Shown here: positions 16,381-24,931 of the stretch, in pieces | Numbering within the stretch: position 1 is the stretch's first letter | Layout of the letters: each line of letters starts with the position of its first letter | Assembly (NCBI RefSeq): GCF_001422645.1 | Contig: NZ_LMLR01000001.1 | Span: forward strand, 312,325-376,324 | From: Arthrobacter sp. Leaf69 | GTDB taxonomy: Bacteria; Actinomycetota; Actinomycetes; Actinomycetales; Micrococcaceae | Reading direction: 5' to 3' | DNA: 64,000 nucleotides | The notes under the pieces: model-generated | The model's database searches: none | What the model was told of the DNA's origin: nothing | What the model saw: the letters and a program-made list of their open reading frames with translations, nothing else | Translations under genes and position numbers: made by a program

Positions 16381-16423
16381 CGATAGGCCGCCCGTCACGC
16401 GGTGTCAAGGGCTCGCCGGGCGG

Positions 16424-16759
16424 CTACTTGGCCATGCCGGGGTGCACCGCGACGAACTCGATCTTGGTGGAAGGCTGGACCGTCTTTTTCGGTGCCCGGG
16501 AGTATCCCTTGGCGTCCAGGTGATTTTCTGCCCGGTAGACGGCCAGGGCTTCGTCATAGATCGCGTTGAGCTGCTCGCCGGAGAACTCCTCCGAGGACCC
16601 GTCGTTGAAGGTGACGGAAATGACCGTGCTGCCGGGGAAGTGCCTCTTCATGCGGATGAAGCCTTCGGCGTCCTGCTGGAGACTGATCAATGTGGTCCTG
16701 CCTTTGCGATCGGGGACTTCCAGTCTCCCGTACGTTTGTCGAGTTGGCCTGCAGGGCAT
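16424..16759 (-). CDS. Hypothetical protein
   Basis: This predicted protein of about 111 residues has a compact alpha/beta core (STVISVTFNDGSSEEFSGEQ and LNAIYDEALAVYR). I recognise no family. The start is uncertain: ATG 16759 is used, but a TTG about 20 codons later has a better-placed AGGA. The frame stays open much further upstream, where it overlaps the small gene at 16812-17006 and is probably not coding. Confidence 0.55.
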   Translation of the reverse strand: MPCRPTRQTYGRLEVPDRKGRTTLISLQQDAEGFIRMKRHFPGSTVISVTFNDGSSEEFSGEQLNAIYDEALAVYRAENHLDAKGYSRAPKKTVQPSTKIEFVAVHPGMAK

Positions 16760-16811
16760 GCGTGCTCGCGCGGAAGGCCCCTCGTGGAGGAGCCTTCCGT
16801 CGATTTCCGGG

Positions 16812-17006
16812 CTAAACCCTCTCGCGGGTTTGGTCGGCCTGCGCCGGCTCCTCGACCGTAAATTCCCTGCTGCGGCGGGGGAAAGCCCAGAACTTGAAGT
16901 CAGGCCTTTTCGCCCGGGGTTCCGGACGCGCAGTTGTTTCTTTTGGTTCCTTTGCTTCATCCTTCTTGATGTCCCGCCGGAATTCCTTGTTGTACTGATA
17001 GCACAT
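16812..17006 (-). CDS. Small basic hypothetical protein
   Basis: The 64-residue protein is supported by a near-perfect AAGGAGGT ribosome binding site six bases before ATG 17006. It is highly charged, with a KKDEAKEPKETTARPEPRAKR stretch, and is probably disordered in its first half. I recognise no family. It may be cotranscribed with the following hypothetical gene on the same strand. Confidence 0.55.
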   Translation of the reverse strand: MCYQYNKEFRRDIKKDEAKEPKETTARPEPRAKRPDFKFWAFPRRSREFTVEEPAQADQTRERV

Positions 17007-17139
17007 CACTGACCTCCTTATCGTGACTGCCCCTTAATCCTCCTCCGCATCGAGCCGCGCGTCGATACCTTGCCTCCTCTTCCGCTTTGGCCGGGGAACC
17101 GGTTTACTGAACCCTGACAGACACAATGGAGGGGGAACC

Positions 17140-17451
17140 ATGAAGTCCAAAGGAACGTGGCAGATCGCGGTGGGGAGAGTTGCCCTGGCCGCAACTCTTG
17201 TTGTCCTGCCAACGCCGCTTTTTCACGTGGCTTCCGGCAGTGCCGATGCCGGCGCGACCGGTCTATTCGTTGTCGGACTGGCGCTGCTGGCAGGCGGACT
17301 GGGATTCCTCGGCTACGGGCTGCGCCGGCGTTCCCGCGAGCTGAACACGGCACGGAGCTATGCCACCAGGGAGCCGTCCTCCCTGGACGAGGACCGCCCC
17401 GTCAACCCGTATGAGCTTCCCAAGTCGTACGGCGCGGTCCCTCCGCTGTAA
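17140..17451 (+). CDS. Small two-helix membrane protein
   Basis: The 103-residue protein has two hydrophobic segments (residues about 10-30 and 40-62), a basic turn GLRRRSRELN and a Pro-rich cytoplasmic tail. GGAGGGGG precedes the ATG. I recognise no family. It is divergent from the small basic protein gene. Confidence 0.65.
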   Translation: MKSKGTWQIAVGRVALAATLVVLPTPLFHVASGSADAGATGLFVVGLALLAGGLGFLGYGLRRRSRELNTARSYATREPSSLDEDRPVNPYELPKSYGAVPPL

Positions 17452-17490
17452 GGTCCGGGGCCCGCGGAGTGCTCCGATATAGTGCGTTTC

Positions 17491-18084
17491 ATGGATGACA
17501 AAGCGATTCTGCACAGCTATCTGCGCACGCGGCGCGCCGACCTGCTCGGCAAGCTCGACGGGCTCAGCGAATACGACGCCCGCCGGCCGATGACTCCGAC
17601 AGGCACCAACCTCCTGGGCCTGGTCAAGCACGTGGCAAGCGTCGAACTCGGCTACCTTGGCGACGTCTTCGGCAGGCCGAGCGGTGTGGAGCTGCCGTGG
17701 TTCGCTGATGGCGCCGCACCGGACGCCGACCTGTGGGTGGCCGCGGACGAAACCCGGGAACAGATCATCGAACTGCACCGGCTCTCGGCCGCGCACGCTG
17801 ATGCGACGATCGACGCGCTCCCGCTCGACGCCCCCGGCGAGGTCCCTTGGTGGGCGGGGGAGCGGCGGCACGTGACCCTGCAGCAGATCCTGGTGCACCT
17901 GTGCGTCGAGACGGCCCAGCACCTGGGCCACGCCGATATCCTGCGCGAACTCATCGACGGGACGGCCGGCCAGCGGCCCGGCGACCCTAATCTCTCGCAG
18001 CGGACCCCGGCCGAATGGGCCGGACACTGCGCCACCATCGAAGCGGCGGCCCGGCAGGCTTCGATGGCAGGGGACCGGCCCTAG
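17491..18084 (+). CDS. DinB family protein
   Basis: The protein of about 197 residues matches the DinB/DUF664 four-helix bundle. It has TNLLGLVKHVASVELGYLG near residue 45 (helix 2 with the first metal His), and HVTLQQILVHLCVETAQHLG near residue 130, carrying the second and third His ligands. Characterised relatives are metal-dependent thiol transferases or of unknown function. ATG 17491 is preferred over GTG 17482. The gene is convergent with the following VOC gene, 9 bases away. Confidence 0.88.
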   Translation: MDDKAILHSYLRTRRADLLGKLDGLSEYDARRPMTPTGTNLLGLVKHVASVELGYLGDVFGRPSGVELPWFADGAAPDADLWVAADETREQIIELHRLSAAHADATIDALPLDAPGEVPWWAGERRHVTLQQILVHLCVETAQHLGHADILRELIDGTAGQRPGDPNLSQRTPAEWAGHCATIEAAARQASMAGDRP

Positions 18085-18093
18085 CCTGGCGTG

Positions 18094-18453
18094 CTACCGT
18101 CCGGCGGTGTCCACGACACAGAAGCGGTTGCCCTCGGGATCGGCCAGGATGACGTAGTCCGCGTCCGCGGGACGCTTGCTCCATTCCACGCGGCTCGCGC
18201 CCAGTCGCAGGAGCCGTTCCACGTCGTGCGTCTGCTGGCCGGAATAGAGGTCGAGGTGGATGCGGGGCGGGACGTGGACCTTCGCCGGGACGCGGTCCAG
18301 GGAGATGTTCGGGCCCGCCCCATCCCTCGGCTCAAGGACAACGAAGTCTTCTTCGGGAGGCCGCCGCGGCACATAGTCCAAAGCGGCCGTCCAGAAGTCC
18401 AGTTGGCGCTGGAGGTCATCGACACGGATGACGATGGAGCCAATCCTGATCAT
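18094..18453 (-). CDS. VOC (glyoxalase/bleomycin resistance) family protein
   Basis: This 119-residue single VOC unit reads IGSIVIRVDDLQRQLDFWTA at the start and ILADPEGNRFCVVDT at the end, the two halves of the beta-alpha-beta-beta-beta module. The central HLDLYS supplies a metal-ligand His. The family covers glyoxalases, dioxygenases and resistance proteins, and the substrate cannot be told. Confidence 0.88.
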   Translation of the reverse strand: MIRIGSIVIRVDDLQRQLDFWTAALDYVPRRPPEEDFVVLEPRDGAGPNISLDRVPAKVHVPPRIHLDLYSGQQTHDVERLLRLGASRVEWSKRPADADYVILADPEGNRFCVVDTAGR

Positions 18454-18574
18454 GCAGCCAAACTACACCGTGCAAGCGGCCCGAAACACCCGGAGGCCGT
18501 TGGCTAATATCGCCGAATTCCAGCGAGTGGCGCAGTAGGGTGGTGCAGTTCGCCGTCGAATATAAGGAGCCTTA

Positions 18575-18751
18575 GTGAAATCGTTTGCATGTGGTGATGT
18601 AGTGCCCGGTTGTGAAGCCAAATGGGTTTGCAGCACGGAAGATGAAATCCTGGTCAACGTCGCCGCCCACGCCGCGTCCGCGCACGGCCTGGTGGATCTG
18701 CCGACCGAAGTGGTCCAGTCGGTGCACAAAGCAATCGTTCCGGTTAGTTGA
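18575..18751 (+). CDS. DUF1059 small protein
   Basis: The 58-residue protein starts with GTG 18575 behind AAGGAG. It shows the DUF1059 pattern: MKSFACGDVVPGCEAKW, then EILVNVAAHAASAHG near the end. The two Cys and the His residues could bind metal. Its function is unknown. The stop overlaps the TTG start of the EAL gene by four bases, suggesting translational coupling. Confidence 0.82.
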   Translation: MKSFACGDVVPGCEAKWVCSTEDEILVNVAAHAASAHGLVDLPTEVVQSVHKAIVPVS

Positions 18752-19902
18752 GCAGTCCCGCGGCAGGCGGGTCCGTCCCCGGCGCTGGTACTTCTGTGGG
18801 CCCGGACTGGGACGAACTCCTGGCGGCCGCCTGCCGCGGTGAAGGCCTCGCCGCGGCCTACCAGCCGATCGTCGACACGTCGCGTGGCACGGTGGTGGGC
18901 TACGAAGCGCTGGCACGCTTCCCCGGCTATTCCGAGAAGAACCCCGAAGTGTGGTTCTCCGCGGCCCGGAGCCACGGGAAATCCGCGGAGTTGGAATCGG
19001 CCGCCCTGCGGACTGCTCTGGCAGCCCGCTCCACCCTGCCTCCCAACTGCTTCCTGACCCTCAACGTCTCACCCGAACTGCTGTCCACCGAGGAAATCCG
19101 GAGCGTCTGGCGGAACGAGGGGAACCTGGGCGGGATCGTCGTCGAACTCACCGAGCAGACCCCCATCGATTCCTACGTTGGGCTGGAACCGGACCTGAAC
19201 CAGTTGCGTGCCGCAGGGGCGCTGATCGCCGTCGACGACGCCGGGGCCGGCTATGCGGGACTGCGGCACTTGCTGGCGCTGCGACCCTCGCTGATCAAGA
19301 TCGACCGTGAACTGATCCAGGATGTGGACCGCGACGAAGCCAAACGCGCCCTGATCGAGATGCTCGGCACTTTTGCGGGCCGGGTCGATGCGTGGATCCT
19401 GGCCGAGGGGGTGGAGCGCGTGGAGGAACTGGACGCCCTGGTTTCCCTTGGCGTGCCGCTGGTGCAGGGTTACTACCTGGCCAGGCCCGCGCCGTCGTGG
19501 GCCGGCATTGACCTGGACCTGGCGCACCGTCTCGCATCGAAACCGCCGGTGACCCATAAGGCCGTCATCCGTGACGTCCTCGAATCCGCGACGACGGCCA
19601 CCACCGCCGCGCTCGCCGCGGAAGCCTTTGCCACAAGCCCGGCGCTTCAGTCGGTGGTGCTGATCGGAGACCACCTCCGCCCGGTTTGTGTGCTGGACCC
19701 GGTGGCCGCGGGCTTGGGCATGGTGAGCCCCGGGATGCGCGTGAATCTGGACACTCCGCTGAGCGAAGCGCTGGCCCGGTCCATGACTCGGGCCACCTCC
19801 AGCCGTTTTGAGCCCCTTTTGGTGACGGACAACGCCGGCCGCTACGCCGGCGTCGCCCGCATGGAACGGATGATCACGGCGCTGGCGGCGCCGGGCGCGT
19901 AA
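18748..19902 (+). CDS. EAL domain cyclic di-GMP phosphodiesterase
   Basis: The 384-residue protein has an EAL domain at about 35-265. The motif is EAL at 53-55 (YEALARF), followed by LNVSPELL, VVELTEQ, DDAGAGYAGL, LIKIDRELI, AEGVERVEE and QGYYLARP. The metal-binding and catalytic positions are conserved, with DDAGAG in place of the usual DDFGTG, so activity is likely. The last 120 residues resemble a CBS-like regulatory region. No signal or membrane segment is seen, so it should act in the cytoplasm. The TTG start overlaps the DUF1059 gene; an internal GTG near 18799 is possible. Confidence 0.9.
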   Translation: MSSPAAGGSVPGAGTSVGPDWDELLAAACRGEGLAAAYQPIVDTSRGTVVGYEALARFPGYSEKNPEVWFSAARSHGKSAELESAALRTALAARSTLPPNCFLTLNVSPELLSTEEIRSVWRNEGNLGGIVVELTEQTPIDSYVGLEPDLNQLRAAGALIAVDDAGAGYAGLRHLLALRPSLIKIDRELIQDVDRDEAKRALIEMLGTFAGRVDAWILAEGVERVEELDALVSLGVPLVQGYYLARPAPSWAGIDLDLAHRLASKPPVTHKAVIRDVLESATTATTAALAAEAFATSPALQSVVLIGDHLRPVCVLDPVAAGLGMVSPGMRVNLDTPLSEALARSMTRATSSRFEPLLVTDNAGRYAGVARMERMITALAAPGA

Positions 19903-19907
19903 TCCGG

Positions 19908-20345
19908 TCAGCCCCGCCCGGCGAGAAGCCGCTCCGTGGCCGCATCGGGCAGCCCTTCGAAGTACTTCGCCAGGACCGCGCGGAAGACGGGCTGCTGCGG
20001 GTCCGCCCTGAGGAAGAGAGTCATCGAGGAATGCAACTTCCGCTCGTCGATGCCACCCAAAATCTGCCCCGCAGTGCGGCCTTCGAGCCCGGCCACCACT
20101 TCAGCGCATTCGACCAGCCGCGGACCCAGCACCGGGTGCCCGAGGTAGGATCGCGCCTCATCAATGGACGTGACGGCATATTTCCGGGCCGTGGGGCTTT
20201 GCCCGAGCCCGGCGAGCTGAGGGAACACGAACCACATCCAGTGGCTGCGCTTGGCACCGCCCCGGAGTTCGTCGAGGGCCTGCCGGTACGTTCCGCCCGC
20301 GTCCTGGGCAAGGATGAACCGTTCCAGGTCGTAGGGATCTTCCAT
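19908..20345 (-). CDS. DUF1810 family protein
   Basis: The 145-residue protein matches DUF1810 along its full length: YDLERFILAQ, ELRGGAKRSHWMWFVFPQL, and ERKLHSSMTLFLRA. Family members may relate to calpastatin-like or NADAR-associated proteins, but no biochemical role is settled. AGGAGG lies before ATG. It follows the ANTAR gene on the same strand by 33 bases and may be cotranscribed with it. Confidence 0.9.
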   Translation of the reverse strand: MEDPYDLERFILAQDAGGTYRQALDELRGGAKRSHWMWFVFPQLAGLGQSPTARKYAVTSIDEARSYLGHPVLGPRLVECAEVVAGLEGRTAGQILGGIDERKLHSSMTLFLRADPQQPVFRAVLAKYFEGLPDAATERLLAGRG

Positions 20346-20378
20346 GGTGACCTCCTGTTTCTGATTGCCGCCGGGGCG

Positions 20379-21008
20379 TTACTCCTCGAAGCGTGCGGTG
20401 AAGTCGGTATCGCCGGCGATGGAGGCCACGACTCCTGCCGCGACGTCGCGGATCTTCAGGTTCCTGTTGTTGGAGGTGTTGCGGAGGATTTTGAAAGCGG
20501 CGTCCCTGCCGCACCGGTTCTGGGCCATGATCGCTCCGATTGCCATGTCGATGATGGTCCGCGACTGCATGGCGGCGGACAGGTCCCGACGCGATTCCCG
20601 GAGCTGTGAGATCCGGAGCGCCAGGAGCAGTGCCCGCGAGGCGTCGTCGGCGAACCGGTGCGCGGCCGCGAGGTCTTCGCCCGAGAAAGCCCCGGCCCGC
20701 GGCGAATAGAGGTTGACGACGGCGGAGTCCTCACCGTCGAGCTCAAGCGGGATCCGAACCTTGCTGACGGAGCCCTCTCCGCTGCTGCCCACAGCTGAGG
20801 AGGGCTGCTTCCGACGGTTGATGGTGATCCCGCAGGAAACTTCGCGTTCCGGGCGGGACAGCTCTCCCGCCGTCAGGCTGGCCAACTCGGCCAGGAAATC
20901 GGCGACGTCGGCTCCTGTCTCGGTGCTGTCCAGCACGAGATCCAGCAGAGTGCTGACAGCGTCGCGGATGTTTTGCGACGTCGACGAAATGGCATTGTTC
21001 TCATGCAT
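20379..21008 (-). CDS. GAF-ANTAR type RNA antiterminator regulator
   Basis: This is a protein of about 209 residues. The C-terminal ANTAR domain (about 145-205) shows RTIIDMAIGAIMAQNRCG, DAAFKILRNTSNNRN and LKIRDVAAGVV. Such domains bind RNA hairpin pairs to prevent termination. The N-terminal half resembles a reduced GAF sensor (VNLYSPRAGAFSGEDLAAAH). I chose ATG 21008, since the upstream extension is not family-like. Target transcripts cannot be identified here. Confidence 0.88.
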   Translation of the reverse strand: MHENNAISSTSQNIRDAVSTLLDLVLDSTETGADVADFLAELASLTAGELSRPEREVSCGITINRRKQPSSAVGSSGEGSVSKVRIPLELDGEDSAVVNLYSPRAGAFSGEDLAAAHRFADDASRALLLALRISQLRESRRDLSAAMQSRTIIDMAIGAIMAQNRCGRDAAFKILRNTSNNRNLKIRDVAAGVVASIAGDTDFTARFEE

Positions 21009-21251
21009 GGCGGCCCCCAAGTCCTCACCGCACCGCATTGCAAGGTCGGCGGCGTTCTCCGATCCTATGGCGGGGGCACCTCCGAAGGAAGAGAACCTTC
21101 AGGGTATCGGCGGCGACGGGCTAACGCCGTCCCGGCAACGGTCTGAAAAAGTGTCCGACGACGACCGGCGGCGGCCTTGCTAAAGTCGGCACTAGAGGCA
21201 GTGATCTCCGGCCGGGCGCCACAGACTGACCGGCCAAGGAAGGCGGGCGGC

Positions 21252-21983
21252 ATGTTCTTCTTCACTGACACAAGCCTGGTGGAAGCGGGCCTTCTGCTCG
21301 CAACGTTCGTGTTGTGTTCCCTGATCGGCATCGAGCGGCAGGTCCGGCAGAAGAGCGCGGGATACCGGACCCACGTGCTGGTCGGACTTGGCTCGTGCGC
21401 CTTCACGCTGGTGTCCGCCTACGGGTTCGCGTTCGTTATGGAGCCCGGGGCCGTCCTGGACCCGTCCCGCATCGCGGCCCAGATCGTCAGCGGGATCGGC
21501 TTCCTGGGCGCCGGCGTCATCTTCAAGGGCCGGGACGTTGTCCGCGGGCTCACGACGGCCGCCACCATCTGGGTCTCCGCCGCGGTGGGCATGGCCTGCG
21601 GGGCGGGCATGGTTTCGCTGGGCGTGGTGCTGACCATTTTCCACCTCATCACACTGTTCGTGATTGCCCCGGCCGTCCGCAAAATCCCCTCCGTGGACAG
21701 GAACCGGGTCATGCACATCGACTACGCCGATGGCCAGGGCGTGTTGCGGCAGATCCTCGAAATCGCCACCACCATGGGGTTCAGTTCCTCGATTCTGCGT
21801 ACCCGGAGGACAGGGGATGAGCAGAAACCGATGGTCTCGATGGAGGTGAGGTTCTTCGGACGTCATCCGCTGCGCAACCTCGTTATGCCCCTCATGGACC
21901 TGCACGGCGTCGCCAGCGTCACTGTCCGGGGTACGGATTCGAGCGAGGACGACGACGATGATGACGACGACGACGAATCCTGA
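21252..21983 (+). CDS. MgtC/SapB family membrane protein with poly-Asp tail
   Basis: The 243-residue protein has the MgtC pattern: LIGIERQVRQKSAGYRTHVL, then IGFLGAGVIFKGRDVVRGL TTAATIW, within about five membrane helices (residues 7-150). A soluble ACT-like C-terminal domain follows. MgtC proteins modulate ATP synthase or magnesium adaptation in studied pathogens. Unusually, the last residues are a run of nine Asp. AAGGAAGG precedes ATG 21252. Confidence 0.92.
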   Translation: MFFFTDTSLVEAGLLLATFVLCSLIGIERQVRQKSAGYRTHVLVGLGSCAFTLVSAYGFAFVMEPGAVLDPSRIAAQIVSGIGFLGAGVIFKGRDVVRGLTTAATIWVSAAVGMACGAGMVSLGVVLTIFHLITLFVIAPAVRKIPSVDRNRVMHIDYADGQGVLRQILEIATTMGFSSSILRTRRTGDEQKPMVSMEVRFFGRHPLRNLVMPLMDLHGVASVTVRGTDSSEDDDDDDDDDES

Positions 21984-22060
21984 GCCGCTGGACCGAGTCC
22001 GAGGCGGCGTCTCGGGCTTGGTGCGCCGTGCGTGGGTTGACGATGGTGCAAGGATGAGGC

Positions 22061-22684
22061 ATGTCCTTCTTTGACGAACTTCCGGTGCCGCCGGAGCGGC
22101 CGCGGCAGCCCAAATTTGTGGTTCCCCCGTGGGCGGCACCGCCGTCGGATGAACTTCCCGCCGTCGTCGGTGTCGGCCAGTTCCTCCGGCGCACTCCGCA
22201 GATGGTGATGGCGGTGACGAGCGCGGAGGTGTACTCCACCGGCTGCGTGCTCGAACTCGTGTGGACGGTCCGCCGGGGAACCGAAACCGACGCCGAATGG
22301 GCGGCCTTGTGCGAGCGGTGCTTCAACCGAGCCTCCTTCCGCGCTGGCCCGCACGGCGGCGGCGGGGGACTCCGGCTCGGCGTGGCCTTCCCCGACGGGC
22401 GGAAAGCCACGGCGGACGAGTGGCCGAACTGGGGCATCGAACCTGCTGACCCGGGTCCGGGACCGGTGCTGACGACGGCCGGGGGCGGAAGCGGATCGGG
22501 CAGCGACGACGAGGCCAATTCCTCCACAAAGTTCTGGCTATGGCCCTTGCCGCCGCTCGGCGAGCTGCGTATCGTCGCGCAGTGGACGGACCTCGGCATG
22601 GCGCAGGAGTCCATGGCGGTAAATGGTGACGAATTGGCCTCGGCCGCGGAGCGGGTCCAGCCGTACTGGCTCACGCCAGGTTGA
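22061..22684 (+). CDS. Hypothetical actinobacterial protein
   Basis: The 207-residue protein begins MSFFDELPVPPERPRQPKF and has a beta-rich core (VMAVTSAEVYSTGCVLELVW and GGGGGLRLGVAFPDGRKAT). Near the C-terminus is STKFWLWPLPPLGELRIVAQW. I recall similar unnamed proteins in actinobacteria but no function. It lies between mgtC and an acetyltransferase gene, separated from the latter by 19 bases. Confidence 0.75.
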   Translation: MSFFDELPVPPERPRQPKFVVPPWAAPPSDELPAVVGVGQFLRRTPQMVMAVTSAEVYSTGCVLELVWTVRRGTETDAEWAALCERCFNRASFRAGPHGGGGGLRLGVAFPDGRKATADEWPNWGIEPADPGPGPVLTTAGGGSGSGSDDEANSSTKFWLWPLPPLGELRIVAQWTDLGMAQESMAVNGDELASAAERVQPYWLTPG

Positions 22685-22703
22685 GCTGGCGCGGAGCATT
22701 CAG

Positions 22704-23246
22704 ATGACGGGTAAGAGCACGCCCCTGGCCGGCAGCGTCCGGATCCGGATCCTCAGAGCCTCCGACCCGGAACTTATGTGCGCCGCCTACCTGCGAAACC
22801 GCGACCACCTGGCGCCCTGGGAGCCGCTGCGGGCCGAGGAGTTTTTCACCGTTGACGGTCAGATGGTGAGCGTTCAGTCCAAGCTCGCCCTGTTCATCGC
22901 CGGCTCTGATGTTCCGTGGGTCCTGACGGACGGCGAGGCGATTGTGGGGCTGATGACCCTCAGCGGCATCGTCCGGGGACCGTTCCTCAGCGCCCACCTC
23001 GGATACTGGGTGGACAAGGACTACACGGGGCGCGGGCTCGGCTCGGCAGCGGTGGCTTTCGCCGTCGACGAGGCCCGGGACGAGCTGGGCCTGCACAGGT
23101 TGCAGGCCGCGACCCTCCAGCACAATGCCGCCTCACAGAAGATCCTCAGACGCTCCGGTTTCACGGAGATCGGCATAGCCCCGGCCTACCTCAAAATTGC
23201 CGGAGGCTGGCAGGACCACGTCCTCTTGCAGCGGATTTTGTACTGA
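22704..23246 (+). CDS. GNAT family N-acetyltransferase (RimJ/RimL-like)
   Basis: The 180-residue enzyme begins at ATG 22704 with VRIRILRASDPELM. The acetyl-CoA binding motif reads LGYWVDKDYTGRGLGSAAVA near residue 108, and LHRLQAATLQHNAASQKIL follows, as in RimJ/RimL-type N-terminal or antibiotic acetyltransferases. The acceptor is unknown. An in-frame start inside the upstream gene is less likely. Confidence 0.9.
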   Translation: MTGKSTPLAGSVRIRILRASDPELMCAAYLRNRDHLAPWEPLRAEEFFTVDGQMVSVQSKLALFIAGSDVPWVLTDGEAIVGLMTLSGIVRGPFLSAHLGYWVDKDYTGRGLGSAAVAFAVDEARDELGLHRLQAATLQHNAASQKILRRSGFTEIGIAPAYLKIAGGWQDHVLLQRILY

Positions 23247-23297
23247 GGCACGGCCACCCGCCAAACCCAGTGTCCTCAGCCGTGCGAGACTCTCCTG

Positions 23298-23702
23298 GTG
23301 ACTGATGAAACCCTCGGGGCCCTGCACCACGTCGAGCTATGGGTGCCGCATCTTGGCCGTGCCAAGGACGAATGGGGCTGGCTGCTGGCCTGCTTGGGCT
23401 ATCAGCCCTACCAGGGCTGGCCGGACGGGTGCAGCTGGCGGCGGGGGACCACCTACATCGTCGTCGAGGAATCCCCGGCCCTGAGCAGCCGGACGCACGA
23501 CCGCACCGCGCCCGGGCTCAACCACCTGGCATTCAACGCGGGGACCAGGCAGCAGGTGGACGCACTGGCGGCAGCCGCCGTCGGGCGTGGCTGGCGCGAA
23601 CTTTTCCCGGAGAAGTATCCGCACGCCGGCGGCCCGGACCACTTCGCCGCCTACCTGGTGAATTCGGACGGCTTTGAAGCCGAACTGATCGCCACAGACT
23701 GA
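23298..23702 (+). CDS. VOC family protein
   Basis: The 134-residue protein starts LHHVELWVPHLGRAKDEWGW and ends in HFAAYLVNSDGFEAELIA, the two ends of a VOC fold. Candidate metal ligands are His in LHHVEL, His in LNHLAFN and Glu in EAELI. The start is GTG at 23298. The substrate is unknown. It lies downstream of a GNAT gene and convergent with a second one. Confidence 0.87.
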   Translation: MTDETLGALHHVELWVPHLGRAKDEWGWLLACLGYQPYQGWPDGCSWRRGTTYIVVEESPALSSRTHDRTAPGLNHLAFNAGTRQQVDALAAAAVGRGWRELFPEKYPHAGGPDHFAAYLVNSDGFEAELIATD

Positions 23703-23730
23703 GCTGCGCCCGCGAGGCCCCGCGGACTGC

Positions 23731-24219
23731 TCAGCGCACCATCCGCAGGATCGGGACCGCCGTCCCTACCAGTTCATGCGCCGATGTGGCGCCGTCAGGG
23801 ACAAAACCGTTGCGCCGGTAGAACGCGAAGGCACGAGGATTCTCTGCGGCGATCCAGAGATACGCGCCGCCGCTGCCCACGGCTGCGTCCAGCAGCAATT
23901 GCCCCGCCCCCGAGCCGTACTCACTGGCGAGCACATAGATCCCGTTCAGCTCCCTGGGCCGGGGCGAGTCGTCGTCACGCCCGGCGCCGGCGCTCGCCCA
24001 GCCGACGATGTCCGTCCCGCGGCAGGCCACCCAGACGTCTGAGGCGGCAGCGGCAATGATCTTGCGCCACCTGTCCTCCCGCGGACCCTGCTCCAACCCG
24101 GCAAGGGAGGCCGCCGGCAGCAGGTGGGCATAGCTCTCACGCCAGGCCTGGATGTGCACGCGCGCAATGCCGGCGGCGTCGTCCAGTTCGGCGGCCCTGA
24201 AGGTCAGGTCTGTGGTCAT
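23731..24219 (-). CDS. GNAT family N-acetyltransferase
   Basis: The protein of about 162 residues starts at ATG 24219 (LTFRAAELDDAAGIARVHIQ) and has the acetyl-CoA loop region ASEYGSGAGQLLLDAA near residue 103, followed by AENPRAFAFYRRNGFVPDG. This is a typical single-domain GNAT. The acceptor cannot be predicted. The longer frame to 24318 lacks family residues. Confidence 0.88.
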   Translation of the reverse strand: MTTDLTFRAAELDDAAGIARVHIQAWRESYAHLLPAASLAGLEQGPREDRWRKIIAAAASDVWVACRGTDIVGWASAGAGRDDDSPRPRELNGIYVLASEYGSGAGQLLLDAAVGSGGAYLWIAAENPRAFAFYRRNGFVPDGATSAHELVGTAVPILRMVR

Positions 24220-24356
24220 CCGGACAGCGTAATACTGAATAGCGCCCACGAGGCCGCGTCGCGGGACCGGCAACTGCTGGCTCGTCCACGGAACCGGACA
24301 CAAAACCGCAGTTTCCATCCTTGGCAGCGTTGTTACCCACGGGTAACATATTGCCC

Positions 24357-24902
24357 ATGCATCTGCTTCTCCGCACGCTTCTCCTGCTCTTCACGTCCTC
24401 GCGCCGTTCGCCGCTGAGCATCTGGGACACGTCGTCACTTCCGCTGAAGGTCCTGCCGACTGACATCGACATTGCGATGCATGTCAACAACGGCATGTAT
24501 TTCTCCCTGATGGATCTGGGCCGGTTCGATCTGATGGCCCGCAGCGGAACCTGGAGGGCCATGCGCCGCCGGGGATGGAGCCCGGTGGCGGCCGGGGAAA
24601 CCATCGCCTTTCGACGTTCGCTGCAGTTGTGGCAGCGGTACACGATCGAAACGAAGATCATCGGCCTCGACGAGAAGGCCATCTATTTCGAGCAGCGCAT
24701 GGTGGTGGACGGGGAAATCTACGCCCGCGCATTCATCGCTACCCGCCTGGTCAGCAAGGGCAAGCCGGTCAGCCAGGAGGAGATCATCCGTGAGTTCGGG
24801 GCGCCTCCGGCGGACCTCGAACTGCCCGAATGGATCCACGAATGGCGGGAAACCAACGCCCTGCCCGGGGCGCGGCGCCCGGCGCCGCACGTCTGGGCCT
24901 GA
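24357..24902 (+). CDS. Acyl-CoA thioesterase-like hotdog protein
   Basis: The protein of about 181 residues has a short hydrophobic N-terminus and then a hotdog domain: LPTDIDIAMHVNNGMYFSLM contains the Asp/Asn pair of 4HBT-type thioesterases, and YTIETKIIGLDEKAIYFEQR is the central strand pair. It resembles the THEM6/acyl-CoA thioesterase group. The natural acyl-CoA is unknown. ATG 24357 is used as the start. Confidence 0.87.
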   Translation: MHLLLRTLLLLFTSSRRSPLSIWDTSSLPLKVLPTDIDIAMHVNNGMYFSLMDLGRFDLMARSGTWRAMRRRGWSPVAAGETIAFRRSLQLWQRYTIETKIIGLDEKAIYFEQRMVVDGEIYARAFIATRLVSKGKPVSQEEIIREFGAPPADLELPEWIHEWRETNALPGARRPAPHVWA

Positions 24903-24931
24903 GACGGCCAGCACCTAAGCCCGGCCGCGCC

